DNA of 42,809 nt. It comes from DATNFP01 sp035606335. Lineage in GTDB: Bacteria > Bacteroidota > Bacteroidia > Chitinophagales > Chitinophagaceae. A program made the position numbers and the translations under genes. Positions 9,063 through 17,992 of this stretch are shown here, piece by piece. The stretch is taken from assembly GCA_035606335.1 (NCBI GenBank), contig DATNFP010000172.1, positions 1 to 42,809 on the forward strand. Direction: 5' to 3'. The stretch's first letter is position 1. The number at the start of each line of letters is the position of its first letter. Under the pieces are notes generated by a model. That model did not search any database, was not told the origin of the DNA, and saw nothing but the letters and a program-made list of their open reading frames with translations.

Positions 9063-9102
9063 GTAAAAAAGCCTGTTTCCTGGTAGAAACAGGCTTTTTT
9101 AC
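9063..9102. terminator. Strong intrinsic terminator
   Basis: A perfect 17-bp inverted repeat (9063-9079 and 9086-9102) with loop CTGGTA. It contains GCCTGTTTC / GAAACAGGC flanked by A6 and T6, so it can act in both directions. It lies just after the 3' end of the minus-strand START-like gene and upstream of the LPS operon promoter. Confidence 0.9.
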
Positions 9103-9117
9103 TATAATTATCATTAT

Positions 9118-9516
9118 TTAGCTGCCTATACGATGTTTCAGATCGCCTACCTGCGTGTTCCACAAGCGTTCCTGATCTTTTAGCTCATTTTTATCAGCAA
9201 AATCAGTTATTTTCAAAATGGTTTCGTTTGTTACCGGGCTTTGTTCAATGCTAAATTCAAAAAATTCATCATCGCCATAATAGTCCCAGCGGTATCTTAC
9301 AAATTCATTTTCGAGGTGTTCTACAATGTCAGCGGTGTCAGTAGAGCCATTCCAGCTAAAATAAAATTTATTATCTCGTTGATCTACTTTATCAGCAAAC
9401 CATTCCTGTAAACCAACAGGAGTGGACAAAAATTCATATAATATTGTCGGAGAGCATCGAACCGGGAATTCAAGCGTATACATTGTCTTTTTCTTATTCA
9501 TCGTAGATGTGTTCAC
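9118..9516 (-). CDS. START-like (SRPBCC) domain protein
   Basis: A 132-residue cytoplasmic protein whose sequence from YTLEFPVRCSPTILYEFLS through LQEWFADKVD fits the START/AHSA1-like fold family found across Bacteroidota, usually annotated START-like domain protein. The fold forms a hydrophobic cavity, but no ligand is known for this branch. Three in-frame ATG codons occur within the first 12 residues. The conserved part begins around residue 12, so the true start could be the second or third. It stands alone between the terminator at 9063-9102 and the divergent rpoD. Confidence 0.82.
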   Translation of the reverse strand: MNTSTMNKKKTMYTLEFPVRCSPTILYEFLSTPVGLQEWFADKVDQRDNKFYFSWNGSTDTADIVEHLENEFVRYRWDYYGDDEFFEFSIEQSPVTNETILKITDFADKNELKDQERLWNTQVGDLKHRIGS

Positions 9517-9647
9517 TTTTGTCTTATTTGATGCAATAATAAAAAAATGCCTGAATAATCAAAATTTTTCACAAGAAATTAGTATATTATCCGTCTAAAA
9601 CCGATATAATAGTTTAAAAGGTTGCTGTTAATAATTTCTTAATTTTT

Positions 9648-9679
9648 TTTGGGTTGAATTGCGTTGAGCATTAGATTTG
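9648..9679 (+). promoter_or_regulatory. Primary-type promoter of rpoD (-33 TTTG, -7 TAGATTTG)
   Basis: TTTG at 9648-9651 and TAGATTTG at 9672-9679 are separated by 20 bases, a full match to the Bacteroidota promoter TTTG-N19/20-TAnnTTTG. Transcription should begin near 9684-9687, giving a leader of about 70 nt before the ATG at 9758. The -7 element overlaps the TTG at 9677 that would otherwise be the longest possible start, which rules that start out. Confidence 0.75.
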
Positions 9680-9757
9680 CCTAGAAATGTCTCCCATTTA
9701 CCATATTGCCAGTCTATACTTTCCATTTTCAAACAATTTAATGCTCTGCCTATGTCG

Positions 9758-10627
9758 ATGCGTCAGCTAAAAATCACGAAGTCAATTACCAATCGTGAAA
9801 GCCAGTCTCTTGAAAAGTATTTGCAGGAGATCGGCAAAGTAGATTTGATTACTCCCGAAGAAGAAGTGCAACTCGCCATCCGTATCAAACAAGGAGATCA
9901 GCGTGCATTGGAGAAGCTTACAAAAGCAAACCTCCGCTTCGTGGTATCTGTTGCCAAGCAATACCAGAACCAGGGGCTTTCCCTTAGTGATCTGATCAAT
10001 GAAGGCAATCTGGGACTTATTAAAGCTGCACAACGTTTTGATGAAACGCGCGGTTTTAAATTTATCTCTTATGCGGTATGGTGGATCCGTCAGTCTATTC
10101 TGCAGGCATTAGCCGAACAATCACGTATAGTACGTTTGCCATTGAACAAAGTTGGCTTATCAAACAAGATAAGCAAAGCTTACTCTCAACTGGAACAGGA
10201 ATACGAACGTGAACCATCTACAGAAGAATTAGCTGAACTATTAGAAATTGGAACTGAAGAAGTAGAAACAACATTGGGTGTCGCAGCACGTCACGTATCA
10301 GTAGATGCGCCGTTTGTGGATAGCGAAGACAATACACTCCTTGATGTATTGGAAAATCCTAACTCAGACTCTGCTGACGCAGAACTGGAGCATCATGACT
10401 CACTTCGCTGCGAAATTGAAAGATCATTAAGCACATTAACAGACCGCCAAAGAGATGTAATTAAACTGTATTTTGGCATTGGCGTGGAACACCCGATGAG
10501 CCTGGAAGATATCGGTGAAAAATTCTGCCTCACACGCGAACGGGTACGCCAGATAAAAGATAAAGCAATTACTAAACTACGCACAGCTACACGCTGCCAG
10601 CTATTAAAATCATACTTAGGCAACTAG
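9758..10627 (+). CDS. rpoD: Primary sigma factor RpoD/SigA (short Bacteroidota form)
   Basis: A 289-residue group 1 sigma factor that directs RNA polymerase to housekeeping promoters. It starts MRQLKITKSITNRESQSLEK, the conserved N-terminus in this phylum, and lacks the long region 1.1 of proteobacterial RpoD. Region 1.2 (LEKYLQEIGKVDLITPEEE), region 2 (NLRFVVSVAKQYQNQGL, LINEGNLGLIKAAQRFD, FKFISYAVWWIRQSI), region 3 and region 4 (LTDRQRDVIKLYFGI, LEDIGEKFCLTRERVRQIK) are all present. I chose ATG 9758. ATG 9752 gives MSMRQLK and is possible. The longer frame from TTG 9677 overlaps the promoter. A compact terminator follows the stop. Confidence 0.95.
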   Translation: MRQLKITKSITNRESQSLEKYLQEIGKVDLITPEEEVQLAIRIKQGDQRALEKLTKANLRFVVSVAKQYQNQGLSLSDLINEGNLGLIKAAQRFDETRGFKFISYAVWWIRQSILQALAEQSRIVRLPLNKVGLSNKISKAYSQLEQEYEREPSTEELAELLEIGTEEVETTLGVAARHVSVDAPFVDSEDNTLLDVLENPNSDSADAELEHHDSLRCEIERSLSTLTDRQRDVIKLYFGIGVEHPMSLEDIGEKFCLTRERVRQIKDKAITKLRTATRCQLLKSYLGN

Positions 10628-10653
10628 AGATATTTACACACACAAGAATTCAG

Positions 10654-10678
10654 GGTCCCAGTAACTGGGACCTTTTTT
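10654..10678 (+). terminator. Intrinsic terminator after rpoD
   Basis: An 8-bp GC-rich stem GGTCCCAG / CTGGGACC (10654-10661, 10665-10672) with loop TAA is followed directly by T6. It is oriented for rpoD and lies 8 bp before the convergent trmH-like gene's stop. Confidence 0.88.
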
Positions 10679-10686
10679 ATACACTG

Positions 10687-11283
10687 TTATTCATTTTCTT
10701 CCATTACCCCCCACTTTTCAGCAAGCATTTTCCATTCTGTTTCAAGCAATCTAGCTTCGCCTTTATAATATCCTGCTTTTTCGCGCTGTCGGTATGCTTC
10801 ATATAATGTTACCGCACAAGCAACTGAAATATTGAGTGATTGAACCATACCCATTTGTGGGATAATGAAGTTGCCATTACACAGCTTAAGACATTCATCT
10901 GTAACACCCGCATGCTCATTACCAAATACTAATGCAACTGGTTCCGTAAGATTAAGCTCATACAGTGAGCGCGCTTGTTCGCCAAGATGGGTAGCATATA
11001 TTTTGTTATAGCGCTTTCTTAATGCAGCGAAACATGATTCCAGATCATCAAATTCATGTATAGTAAGCCATCCTGCCGCACTTGCAGAGCTTTTCTTCCC
11101 GAATTTTTTGTGTCTGCTTATTTGGGTATTCAACACATATATTTCCTGAATTCCCACAGAATCAGCGGTTCGCATTACTGCAGATATATTATGTGGATCA
11201 TGTACATTCTCCATTACTACTGTCAAATCGGGCTGACGATGATTAAGAACATGAGTAATGCGGGATTTGCGCTGAGGTGTCAT
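10687..11283 (-). CDS. trmH: TrmH/SpoU-family RNA 2'-O-methyltransferase
   Basis: A 198-residue SPOUT-fold enzyme that methylates a ribose 2'-OH using S-adenosylmethionine, most likely Gm18 of tRNA. The family motifs are visible: motif 1 ENVHDPHNISAVMRTADSVG, motif 2 VALVFGNEHAGVT, and motif 3 IPQMGMVQSLNISVACAV, which together form the SAM-binding trefoil knot. The C-terminal helical extension after YEAYRQREKAG is TrmH-like. The specific tRNA target is inferred from the family. It converges on rpoD. Confidence 0.92.
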   Translation of the reverse strand: MTPQRKSRITHVLNHRQPDLTVVMENVHDPHNISAVMRTADSVGIQEIYVLNTQISRHKKFGKKSSASAAGWLTIHEFDDLESCFAALRKRYNKIYATHLGEQARSLYELNLTEPVALVFGNEHAGVTDECLKLCNGNFIIPQMGMVQSLNISVACAVTLYEAYRQREKAGYYKGEARLLETEWKMLAEKWGVMEENE

Positions 11284-11346
11284 AATAGCACAAAAATAAA
11301 AAGCGATAGGAATTATACCGATTTAAAAAATTATTACTCATAATAA

Positions 11347-11376
11347 GCGACGATCTCCAATACAGGAGATCGTCGC
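11347..11376 (-). terminator. Hairpin after the giant T9SS gene
   Basis: A perfect 12-bp inverted repeat (GCGACGATCTCC at 11347-11358 and its complement at 11365-11376) with loop AATACA. On the minus strand it follows the stop of the 1446-residue protein and is succeeded by TTATTATG. The U-tract is weak, so it may be a terminator or an RNA-stabilising stem. Confidence 0.6.
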
Positions 11377-11395
11377 CAAAATATAAGAAAGTCGT

Positions 11396-14300
11396 TTATC
11401 TGACGAGCGTTACACTGCCTTTAAATGTTTCTAAAGTTCCGTCGGGCATGCCAACTCTTATTACATAGTTGTAGGAGTCTATATCCTGAGGTACACCATT
11501 CCAGGTGCCATCCCAGCCTTTATTGTCTTCACTCTTGAATACTTCCTGTCCCCAACGGTTATATATTCTAAATTCTACGATCTTTTCAATAGTTAAATTA
11601 GCAACACGGAACACATCATTCTTACCATCTCCATTAGGAGAGAACGCCGACGGAACATATACCAAACCATGTGTATTGATCCTGATGTTCACGGAATCGC
11701 TTGCGGAACAACCATCCTGACCAATTCCGGTAACCACGTATTTCATAGGTTCCTGAGGAGTAGCAACAGGATTGACAATATTCGGATTATTAAGCGCTGT
11801 AGCAGGCCACCAACTGTAGGTGGTGGCTCCGGTAGCGTACAACTGAACACTGGAACCTATTGTTATAGTCGTGTCATGATTGACAATTCTCACATCAGGG
11901 ATTGGCTTTATATCTATTTCTGCTGTAAGTGTATCGCTACAGCTAACACTGTCAGATACTACTACCTGATATGTTGTTGTATCAGTGGGCGTAGCAATAG
12001 GATTAGCACATGTAGTACAACTAAGAGTTGTAGCAGGCTGGTAGCCATTCTGATACCATTGGTATTTAAATCCCCCTTTAGCTACAAATTGTACTTTACC
12101 ACCAGCGCACAAAGAAGTATCTATTGGAGCCACCGTAAAGTTATGTACAGGCACATACAGACTTACTGAATCATGCACCAGACACTTATTCCGGCCCTCA
12201 GTATATACGTAATATTTAGCGCTATTGGGCACATAAGCAACAGGATTATGAACAGTAGAATCCGACAAATAAGTACCTGGTGACCACGTAAAATGGAACT
12301 CAGAATCCTGGGGGGCCTGACAATACTGAAAGCTTACAATAGGCCGATAATTAAGAGTTCCAAATGTGAAACCACTAAAAGTACCTGAACATTCGTCACC
12401 AGATCCAAATTGCTCCTTACTAATCATACTTGTGTAAGGAGTGTTAGTATATGTCATGAAAGCAGGATGAAAAGAGCCATCAGGGCTTCCATAGCAAATT
12501 TGAACGATAAGATTTTGGGTTGTATCCCAATTGTAAGTTGAAATATTGAAAGGGAAACTAACTTCACCAATACCTAATGTCACAGGGCCCGTTGCAACAT
12601 ATACCAAAGTCATACCTACATTTACGAAATCATTTGAATTAGTAAACGAAGTTTTATTAGTACATCCTATAGAGATCGTTATGCTATCAAAAGCCGAATT
12701 TGGAAAACCAGATGTAGCCGAACTAGGATCTACATACATATCTAATTCTTTTAAAGTACCTGACTGCAACCCGCCGTTTTTCAGATCCTGAGCGGTGATA
12801 ATAAATTGAGTAAACATTTGTTCTTCCTCAAATGGCGGCTCGAATGAATAGCTTGTAGGATTGCCAAATATATTAGCAGTACTCGAGTTTACACAACTTA
12901 CAGGATTATCTGTGCCACATGGAAGATTCAATAATTTTTTAGGACCGTGACCTACAGCATCCAATTGGAAATATCCCGGACGACATAATATCTGGCTATG
13001 TGGTATCGCTGTTACAGAATTAGTTGTATCTATAATTATGAAAGCCGTATCGGAACCCACGCAACCCGGATCTGTAGAAGAAGATACCTGCACTGTATAG
13101 GCCTGGCTACTAATTAGACCTGAAGAGGTAGGATCTGGTATTGTAGTACTATTTAAATCCCTGGAAGGAGACCACTTGTAAGTAAAACTAGTCGGTGAGC
13201 AAGAATTGAATTCTGTTTCAGGACGCTTTGTTGAGGAGTAAAAATCAAAAGCAGGAGTAAACCCGCAACCCTGATATACTGTACCTGACGTGGTATAGCA
13301 ACAGTAATCCTCATAATAAAATGTACTTGTATAATTGGTGTTTACAAGAGCGGTATTGTCTCCAATAAAGTTGCAGCAATTACCGTCCGCTTTTATTCCG
13401 TAACATACTTCAACCACGAGATTAGAGCTTCCATCCCAATAATAAGGTGTCGGAAAATTGAATGTATTCCAGCCTTTAACAGTATTAATGGTTGTTGAAG
13501 GAAAAACGGTAGCGAAACTATAATTGTTAAACTTATTAGAAGACACCTGCTTATCACCCGTACAAGCAATTTTAATAGTATATCCAATAAAAGAGTCCTT
13601 AGCAGGAGTTTGTTTTGATGTGACGTTAAACGCTATAGAGTTAATATTACCCGCACTAATACCTGCGGTATTCAAATCTGCAGCAGTATAAAGTATTTGC
13701 ATTCTTCCTCCGTATTCACCCTGCATATAATAGAATGGGTCGGGATCATACGTGGGGAAATTATACGAACCATTTGACAACATTTTGCCCTGATCTATAT
13801 TAATGGTTGCACCTGTACAAGCCCGTGGGATCCCTGGTCCGCATACCTGTGTAGATGCACTTGCAAACAGATTGATACTTGCCTGCGGGCATATTGTTGC
13901 TGTTTTTGGAATAATATGTACTATTGGCGCCACACCTTTTACAGTCACTGTCGTGCTATCCTTATAGCGACAGGTATTTTTATCCTCCACAATCACCTTA
14001 TAATTTGTAGTGACAATAGGAGTGGCAATCGGCTTGACAATAAATGGATTACTCAATGTTGCAGCCGGTGACCAGGTTCGCAATGTATCAAATCCAGCAG
14101 GCGTTGCTGTATATGATAATGTAGCAGACTGATTGGCACATATTGTAGGCGGGGTAGGTACATTTATAGTAATAGGACTATAAGCTTTAACAGTCACTGT
14201 ATCGGAAAGCTTACATGCTACAGGTAAAACACTTGTGTTTATGCTTACTACATACTTATATATCCCTGGTCCAGACCATGTAGTAGTCGGACTATCTATA

Positions 14301-15736
14301 TTGGGGTTGCTCAAATTCAATGGGAATCCACCCAGAGAATCAGTCCATGTATAGCTGGTACCCGGGGGGCCAACAACAAATAATTGACCTGGTAATGACG
14401 TTGGACCGCAATAAGCATACTCTTCTCCCGCGTAGATAGAAGATAATACTTTTATAATTACAGTAGAATAGCTCTTTGCAACAACAGGGTCTGAACTGCT
14501 CAAGCAGCTTGAATCAGAAGCTGTAAATACAATCGTGTGAATCCCTATGTCAGAACCCGTAGGTGTCCAGCTAAAGGTGCCTTTTACACTTGCCGTGCCA
14601 CTACCTGCTGTACTAAAAGACGATCCTGGAATAGTAGTTTTACTATTAGAACTCATGTATAATTTGAACAAAGAAGAAACAGTGTCCACCGCATTGATAT
14701 TAAATTTCAATAAAGTACCAGGGCAGACATCAATTGTATCGTATCCTTCCAGGTTTCCTCCTACCAGGCTTTGAGGAGTAGTATCTATAGTGGGTGGAGG
14801 ATATGGTGCAGTACAAGTTATAACACTATAATTTACTTCTCTATCATTATAAGCAATTTTGTTCCCGGTATAATAATCGTAACTGGTAGTACTAAAGCCT
14901 ACAACGTATTTTCCAGCGGTGCTGGAAGTAAAAGTTGCTTCTCCAGTGCCTGGATCAACTGTATAGGGATCACTTGCCGTGGCGTTTACAGGATGAAACT
15001 GATCAAATCCAAGATTGTATAGACCAGAATTATATTTTCCATAATTTGCAGAAACTCCAGTACTGTAATATACGACTCCATCCGCGGTACTTAGTGAATC
15101 AGCACCATCAGGATCATAAGGACCAGTTGGGTAAACTACATGTTGGTTAGCACATAAATATGCTGGTAAAGCTGGGTAAGCATATCTTGGAGTACTGGCA
15201 TTATAACGTTGAGTATTATCTATACCTGCAATTAAAGCCGGATCTGGATGAAGATTATCAATATCATCGCCAGGCAGACGACTATTAGATGTATTCCATA
15301 TAAAAACCCAATCTGAACATGCTTTAGGCACGGAAATAGTATCTGAATAATTTGTTACTGTATAGCCCGGATAAGTAGCACTTGCAGAATTACAGCTATT
15401 CAGGCTTGAATATGCAGGACAAAGCTGATCTACAGTATCTGTAGTACCGGGGTATAAAGTTACCGGTATATATTTCGGAGCATAACAAGTATTTGATGTA
15501 ACATTTACAGTTTCTGTTTTTGCAGGTACGGAGGATGTGGATGGAGTGCATACTGTATATACTACCAAATTTACCCTATACTTTAAATCAGTGGGCCCCG
15601 TTCCTATATAATCAACATATAAATCTGCCGCCGCATAACCTGAACTAAATTGAGCAAACCCCTTATTAGCGCTAAATAGAAGTAATACCAACGCCAAAAA
15701 AGAGTAAAAATTTCTTAGTGTAAATTTTTTATACAT
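11396..15736 (-). CDS. Giant secreted protein with Ig/PKD-like repeats and type B T9SS sorting domain
   Basis: A 1446-residue exported protein. A signal peptide (about residues 1-28, LALVLLLFSANKGFA) leads into an N-terminal region of about 300 residues rich in Tyr, Thr and Cys. Several Ig/PKD-like repeats with the pattern Y-x-W-(S/T)-P and NP-x-A-x-P-x-TT-x-Y follow. The C-terminal 90 residues (FSPNGDGKNDVFRV, FRIYNRWGQEVFKS, GWDGTWNG) are the gliding-motility-associated CHU_C sorting domain that sends proteins through the type IX system. Two Cys-rich modules (about residues 630-850 and 935-1140) interrupt Ig-like repeats and resemble each other. It is probably a surface or released adhesin-like protein. 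No catalytic motif is seen. It is monocistronic and divergent from mlaE. Confidence 0.92.
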   Translation of the reverse strand: MYKKFTLRNFYSFLALVLLLFSANKGFAQFSSGYAAADLYVDYIGTGPTDLKYRVNLVVYTVCTPSTSSVPAKTETVNVTSNTCYAPKYIPVTLYPGTTDTVDQLCPAYSSLNSCNSASATYPGYTVTNYSDTISVPKACSDWVFIWNTSNSRLPGDDIDNLHPDPALIAGIDNTQRYNASTPRYAYPALPAYLCANQHVVYPTGPYDPDGADSLSTADGVVYYSTGVSANYGKYNSGLYNLGFDQFHPVNATASDPYTVDPGTGEATFTSSTAGKYVVGFSTTSYDYYTGNKIAYNDREVNYSVITCTAPYPPPTIDTTPQSLVGGNLEGYDTIDVCPGTLLKFNINAVDTVSSLFKLYMSSNSKTTIPGSSFSTAGSGTASVKGTFSWTPTGSDIGIHTIVFTASDSSCLSSSDPVVAKSYSTVIIKVLSSIYAGEEYAYCGPTSLPGQLFVVGPPGTSYTWTDSLGGFPLNLSNPNIDSPTTTWSGPGIYKYVVSINTSVLPVACKLSDTVTVKAYSPITINVPTPPTICANQSATLSYTATPAGFDTLRTWSPAATLSNPFIVKPIATPIVTTNYKVIVEDKNTCRYKDSTTVTVKGVAPIVHIIPKTATICPQASINLFASASTQVCGPGIPRACTGATINIDQGKMLSNGSYNFPTYDPDPFYYMQGEYGGRMQILYTAADLNTAGISAGNINSIAFNVTSKQTPAKDSFIGYTIKIACTGDKQVSSNKFNNYSFATVFPSTTINTVKGWNTFNFPTPYYWDGSSNLVVEVCYGIKADGNCCNFIGDNTALVNTNYTSTFYYEDYCCYTTSGTVYQGCGFTPAFDFYSSTKRPETEFNSCSPTSFTYKWSPSRDLNSTTIPDPTSSGLISSQAYTVQVSSSTDPGCVGSDTAFIIIDTTNSVTAIPHSQILCRPGYFQLDAVGHGPKKLLNLPCGTDNPVSCVNSSTANIFGNPTSYSFEPPFEEEQMFTQFIITAQDLKNGGLQSGTLKELDMYVDPSSATSGFPNSAFDSITISIGCTNKTSFTNSNDFVNVGMTLVYVATGPVTLGIGEVSFPFNISTYNWDTTQNLIVQICYGSPDGSFHPAFMTYTNTPYTSMISKEQFGSGDECSGTFSGFTFGTLNYRPIVSFQYCQAPQDSEFHFTWSPGTYLSDSTVHNPVAYVPNSAKYYVYTEGRNKCLVHDSVSLYVPVHNFTVAPIDTSLCAGGKVQFVAKGGFKYQWYQNGYQPATTLSCTTCANPIATPTDTTTYQVVVSDSVSCSDTLTAEIDIKPIPDVRIVNHDTTITIGSSVQLYATGATTYSWWPATALNNPNIVNPVATPQEPMKYVVTGIGQDGCSASDSVNIRINTHGLVYVPSAFSPNGDGKNDVFRVANLTIEKIVEFRIYNRWGQEVFKSEDNKGWDGTWNGVPQDIDSYNYVIRVGMPDGTLETFKGSVTLVR

Positions 15737-16019
15737 TCTCGATGTGTTTAAAAATGATTAATATTCTTTACAGAGGGTTTTATTCTTATCCGGTATGATC
15801 CAAATATTAAAACAACTAATACAAAAGACACTCTATTAGGGTAAATTAGTTGGGGAAACCTAAAAAAATAATGTTTAATATGACGATTTAAATGGTGACT
15901 CCCGAAAAATAAGGGGATGATGTGGGAAAATTGATGGTCGTATCGGTACAAAATGAAGATAAAATAGTAATGGTAGTCATAATAAATCTTTATAAAATTC
16001 ATTGGTGAAGTCATAACTT

Positions 16020-16769
16020 GTGCAGGTATTGAAGAAACTGTTTGAACATATAGGTAGGATATCCCTGATGCTGAAAGAATCTATCAGCAAACCTGAAAAC
16101 TTTAAAGTGTACTGGGCAGAGTTTATGGAGCAATGTACCCAAATCGGTATTGGCTCCTTACCTATTGTGTTAACCATTTCCTTCTTCGTTGGGGCTGTAC
16201 TTACCATACAGACCGCATACCAATTATCAGGACCGCTTATACCCAGAAAGGTTATTGCTGAAATAATCAGGGACTCCAGCATACTGGAACTCTCTCCTAC
16301 TGTTGTTTGCCTGGTGCTTGCGGGCGTTGTAGGCTCGCGTATTGCCTCAGAGCTGGGTAACATGCGATACAGCGAACAAATAGATGCGCTGGAAATGATG
16401 GGCATCAATTCAAAAACATACCTAATACTTCCAAAGATTGTTGCCTCAATAATAGTAGTGCCTTGTCTTATTATTCTTTCCATTACTGTTAGCATTTGGG
16501 GTGGTTATGTAGCTTGTATTTTCTCCAGCATATTGAGTAGACAACAATTTTACGAGGGACTTGTAACTGATTTCCTGCCGTATAACCTTTTCTTCGCTAT
16601 GGCAAAGTCCGTGACATTTGCGCTGATCATTTCCATTATTCCTTCTTATTATGGCTACTATGTAGAAGGTGGCGCTATTGAAATAGGAAGGGCTTCTACT
16701 ACTTCGGTTATTGTGAGCTGCATATTGATACTTTTAGGGGATTATGTATTGTCGCTATTATTGCTGTAA
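16020..16769 (+). CDS. mlaE: MlaE-family ABC transporter permease
   Basis: A 249-residue inner-membrane permease of the MCE/Mla phospholipid transport family, which moves lipids between inner and outer membranes. It has an amphipathic N-terminal helix and about five transmembrane segments. Characteristic segments are IGIGSLPIVLTISFFVGAVL, PTVVCLVLAGVVGSRIASEL and GNMRYSEQIDALEMMGI, the EQIDAL loop being the conserved coupling region. GTG 16020 is chosen because an in-frame TAA lies at 16014-16016. An internal ATG at 16068 would cut the N-terminal helix. The ATPase and MCE-domain genes that usually follow are not in the window. Confidence 0.92.
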   Translation: MQVLKKLFEHIGRISLMLKESISKPENFKVYWAEFMEQCTQIGIGSLPIVLTISFFVGAVLTIQTAYQLSGPLIPRKVIAEIIRDSSILELSPTVVCLVLAGVVGSRIASELGNMRYSEQIDALEMMGINSKTYLILPKIVASIIVVPCLIILSITVSIWGGYVACIFSSILSRQQFYEGLVTDFLPYNLFFAMAKSVTFALIISIIPSYYGYYVEGGAIEIGRASTTSVIVSCILILLGDYVLSLLLL

Positions 16770-16921
16770 ATTTCCCATTGGCTGCTAAAAACCCTTCTCC
16801 CCCATATAGTAGTTGATAATCAATTTATTAGGCAATTTAGGATTACCCAAACATTCACCATTTATACCTCATCTTTTACACAAAGAACTTTTTATGTCGT
16901 TTCTGTATGGCTTTGATTGAG

Positions 16922-16978
16922 GAGATTCTTCGCTTCGCGCTATGCTTGGTTCCCAAGCTGCTACGCTCTGAATGGCAA
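16922..16978 (+). repeat. Dispersed intergenic repeat, copy A
   Basis: A 57-bp unit that opens GAGATTCTTCGCTTCGCGC and closes CTGAATGGCAA. It has the same length and the same ends as the unit at 17009-17065 and resembles 25804-25859. Units of this type (GAGATTCTTC ... GAATGACAA) occur in many Bacteroidota intergenic regions. The function is unknown. Confidence 0.65.
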
Positions 16979-17008
16979 CATACCTGAAGCATTGTGGCCT
17001 TGATTCAT

Positions 17009-17065
17009 GAGATTCTTCATTCCGCGCCATACACAATAGCTTAGCCGCTTCATTCTGAATGACAA
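17009..17065 (+). repeat. Dispersed intergenic repeat, copy B
   Basis: A 57-bp unit opening GAGATTCTTCATTCCGCGCC and closing CATTCTGAATGACAA. It is in the same orientation as copy A, 30 bp away. The ends are conserved and the middle differs. Confidence 0.65.
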
Positions 17066-17265
17066 AATTCAGGAGAAATACTTTTGCCTTTGCAAATTTA
17101 CTAACGAATGAAATGACGGAATGGAAAAGATAACAACAATAGACCCCCAACTTTATTCCTATTTATTAATAATTGCATTGCACATGTATACCCTAAGGAC
17201 TAATTGCTTAAAATGTAATCTTATCTGGCACAATTATTTAGTCTCTGCATTTGTCACCTAATAAT

Positions 17266-17955
17266 ATGCAAAGGCATTCCTCACAAACTGATTGGATTGA
17301 TGTGTCGGCTACTATAAGTAACGGAATGGTACACTGGCCTGACAATGTACCTGTTTCAATTACAAAATCATCAGATATAGGTATAGATGGCGCACAAGCC
17401 AATGTATCTGCCATTACGATGAGTGTGCACACAGGTACTCATATGGATGCCCCCAAACACTTTTATAAAAACGGAGATGATATAATGAAAACAGATGTTA
17501 GCGCATTGATCGGTCATGCGAAAGTATTTCATGTAAAAGATGAAAAGAACGAGATCACCTATGAGATCATTAAAAACCTGCCTATCGAAAAGGGGGACCG
17601 AATATTATTCCGCACCCGCAACTCGGATATAGATTGGGAGACAGAACCATTTATGGAAAATTACGTACGCCTTAGTCCTGATGCGGCAAAATACCTTGTA
17701 GAAAAACAAATAAAATGTGTAGGAGTTGATTATCTATCCGTAGGTGATGGTGAAAAAGGTAAAATAGTGCATCAAGTGTTATTGGGATCGCCGGTAAATA
17801 TAATTGAAGGTTTAAAACTTGGAAAAGTAGAACCGGGAGAATATGATATGATATGCCTGCCGATAAAACTAAAAGGAGCTGATGGCGCACCGGCAAGGGT
17901 GGTATTGAAAAAAATATCCGAGTCTTCAGCTCCGTCTCATTATCCGGCTGCATAA
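17266..17955 (+). CDS. Cyclase-family (kynurenine formamidase-like) metal hydrolase
   Basis: A 229-residue protein of the cyclase/KynB fold, whose members hydrolyse amide or lactone bonds with bound zinc or manganese. The metal-binding motif HTGTHMDAPKHF (about residue 60) is intact, and the N-terminal WIDVSATISNGMVHWPDN and the segment GVDYLSVGD with a later histidine-containing loop are also typical. The first ATG at 17266 is chosen. A TTG 15 bp upstream is possible but is less likely. Kynurenine formamidase activity is only one option, since many members have unknown substrates and no kyn genes are nearby. Confidence 0.86.
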   Translation: MQRHSSQTDWIDVSATISNGMVHWPDNVPVSITKSSDIGIDGAQANVSAITMSVHTGTHMDAPKHFYKNGDDIMKTDVSALIGHAKVFHVKDEKNEITYEIIKNLPIEKGDRILFRTRNSDIDWETEPFMENYVRLSPDAAKYLVEKQIKCVGVDYLSVGDGEKGKIVHQVLLGSPVNIIEGLKLGKVEPGEYDMICLPIKLKGADGAPARVVLKKISESSAPSHYPAA

Positions 17956-17992
17956 AATTTTAACATACAGTAATAGCTCTTATATTTATTGA

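Larger units (their letters stand above)
16770..17265. other. Long intergenic region with two dispersed repeats
   Basis: About 500 bp between mlaE and the cyclase gene without a credible gene. It holds two related repeat units, 16922-16978 and 17009-17065 (listed separately). The short frames here run through the repeats and have no recognisable family. The last part, 17150-17265, is very AT-rich and contains TGCATTTG (17246-17253), one mismatch from a -7 element, 12 bp before the chosen ATG. Confidence 0.6.

Noticed and set aside
11669..12169. A 166-codon plus-strand frame inside the giant T9SS gene
   Set aside because: It is antisense to a clearly conserved reading frame, has no recognisable domain, and its composition follows from the codons of the opposite strand.
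15748..16014. An 88-codon minus-strand frame between the T9SS gene and mlaE
   Set aside because: The product is Tyr/His/Phe-rich with no domain, and the region is AT-rich. It is most likely a chance frame in the leader.
16869..17150. A 93-codon minus-strand frame downstream of mlaE
   Set aside because: It runs straight through the dispersed repeat copies, so its sequence reflects repeat DNA and not a coding gene.
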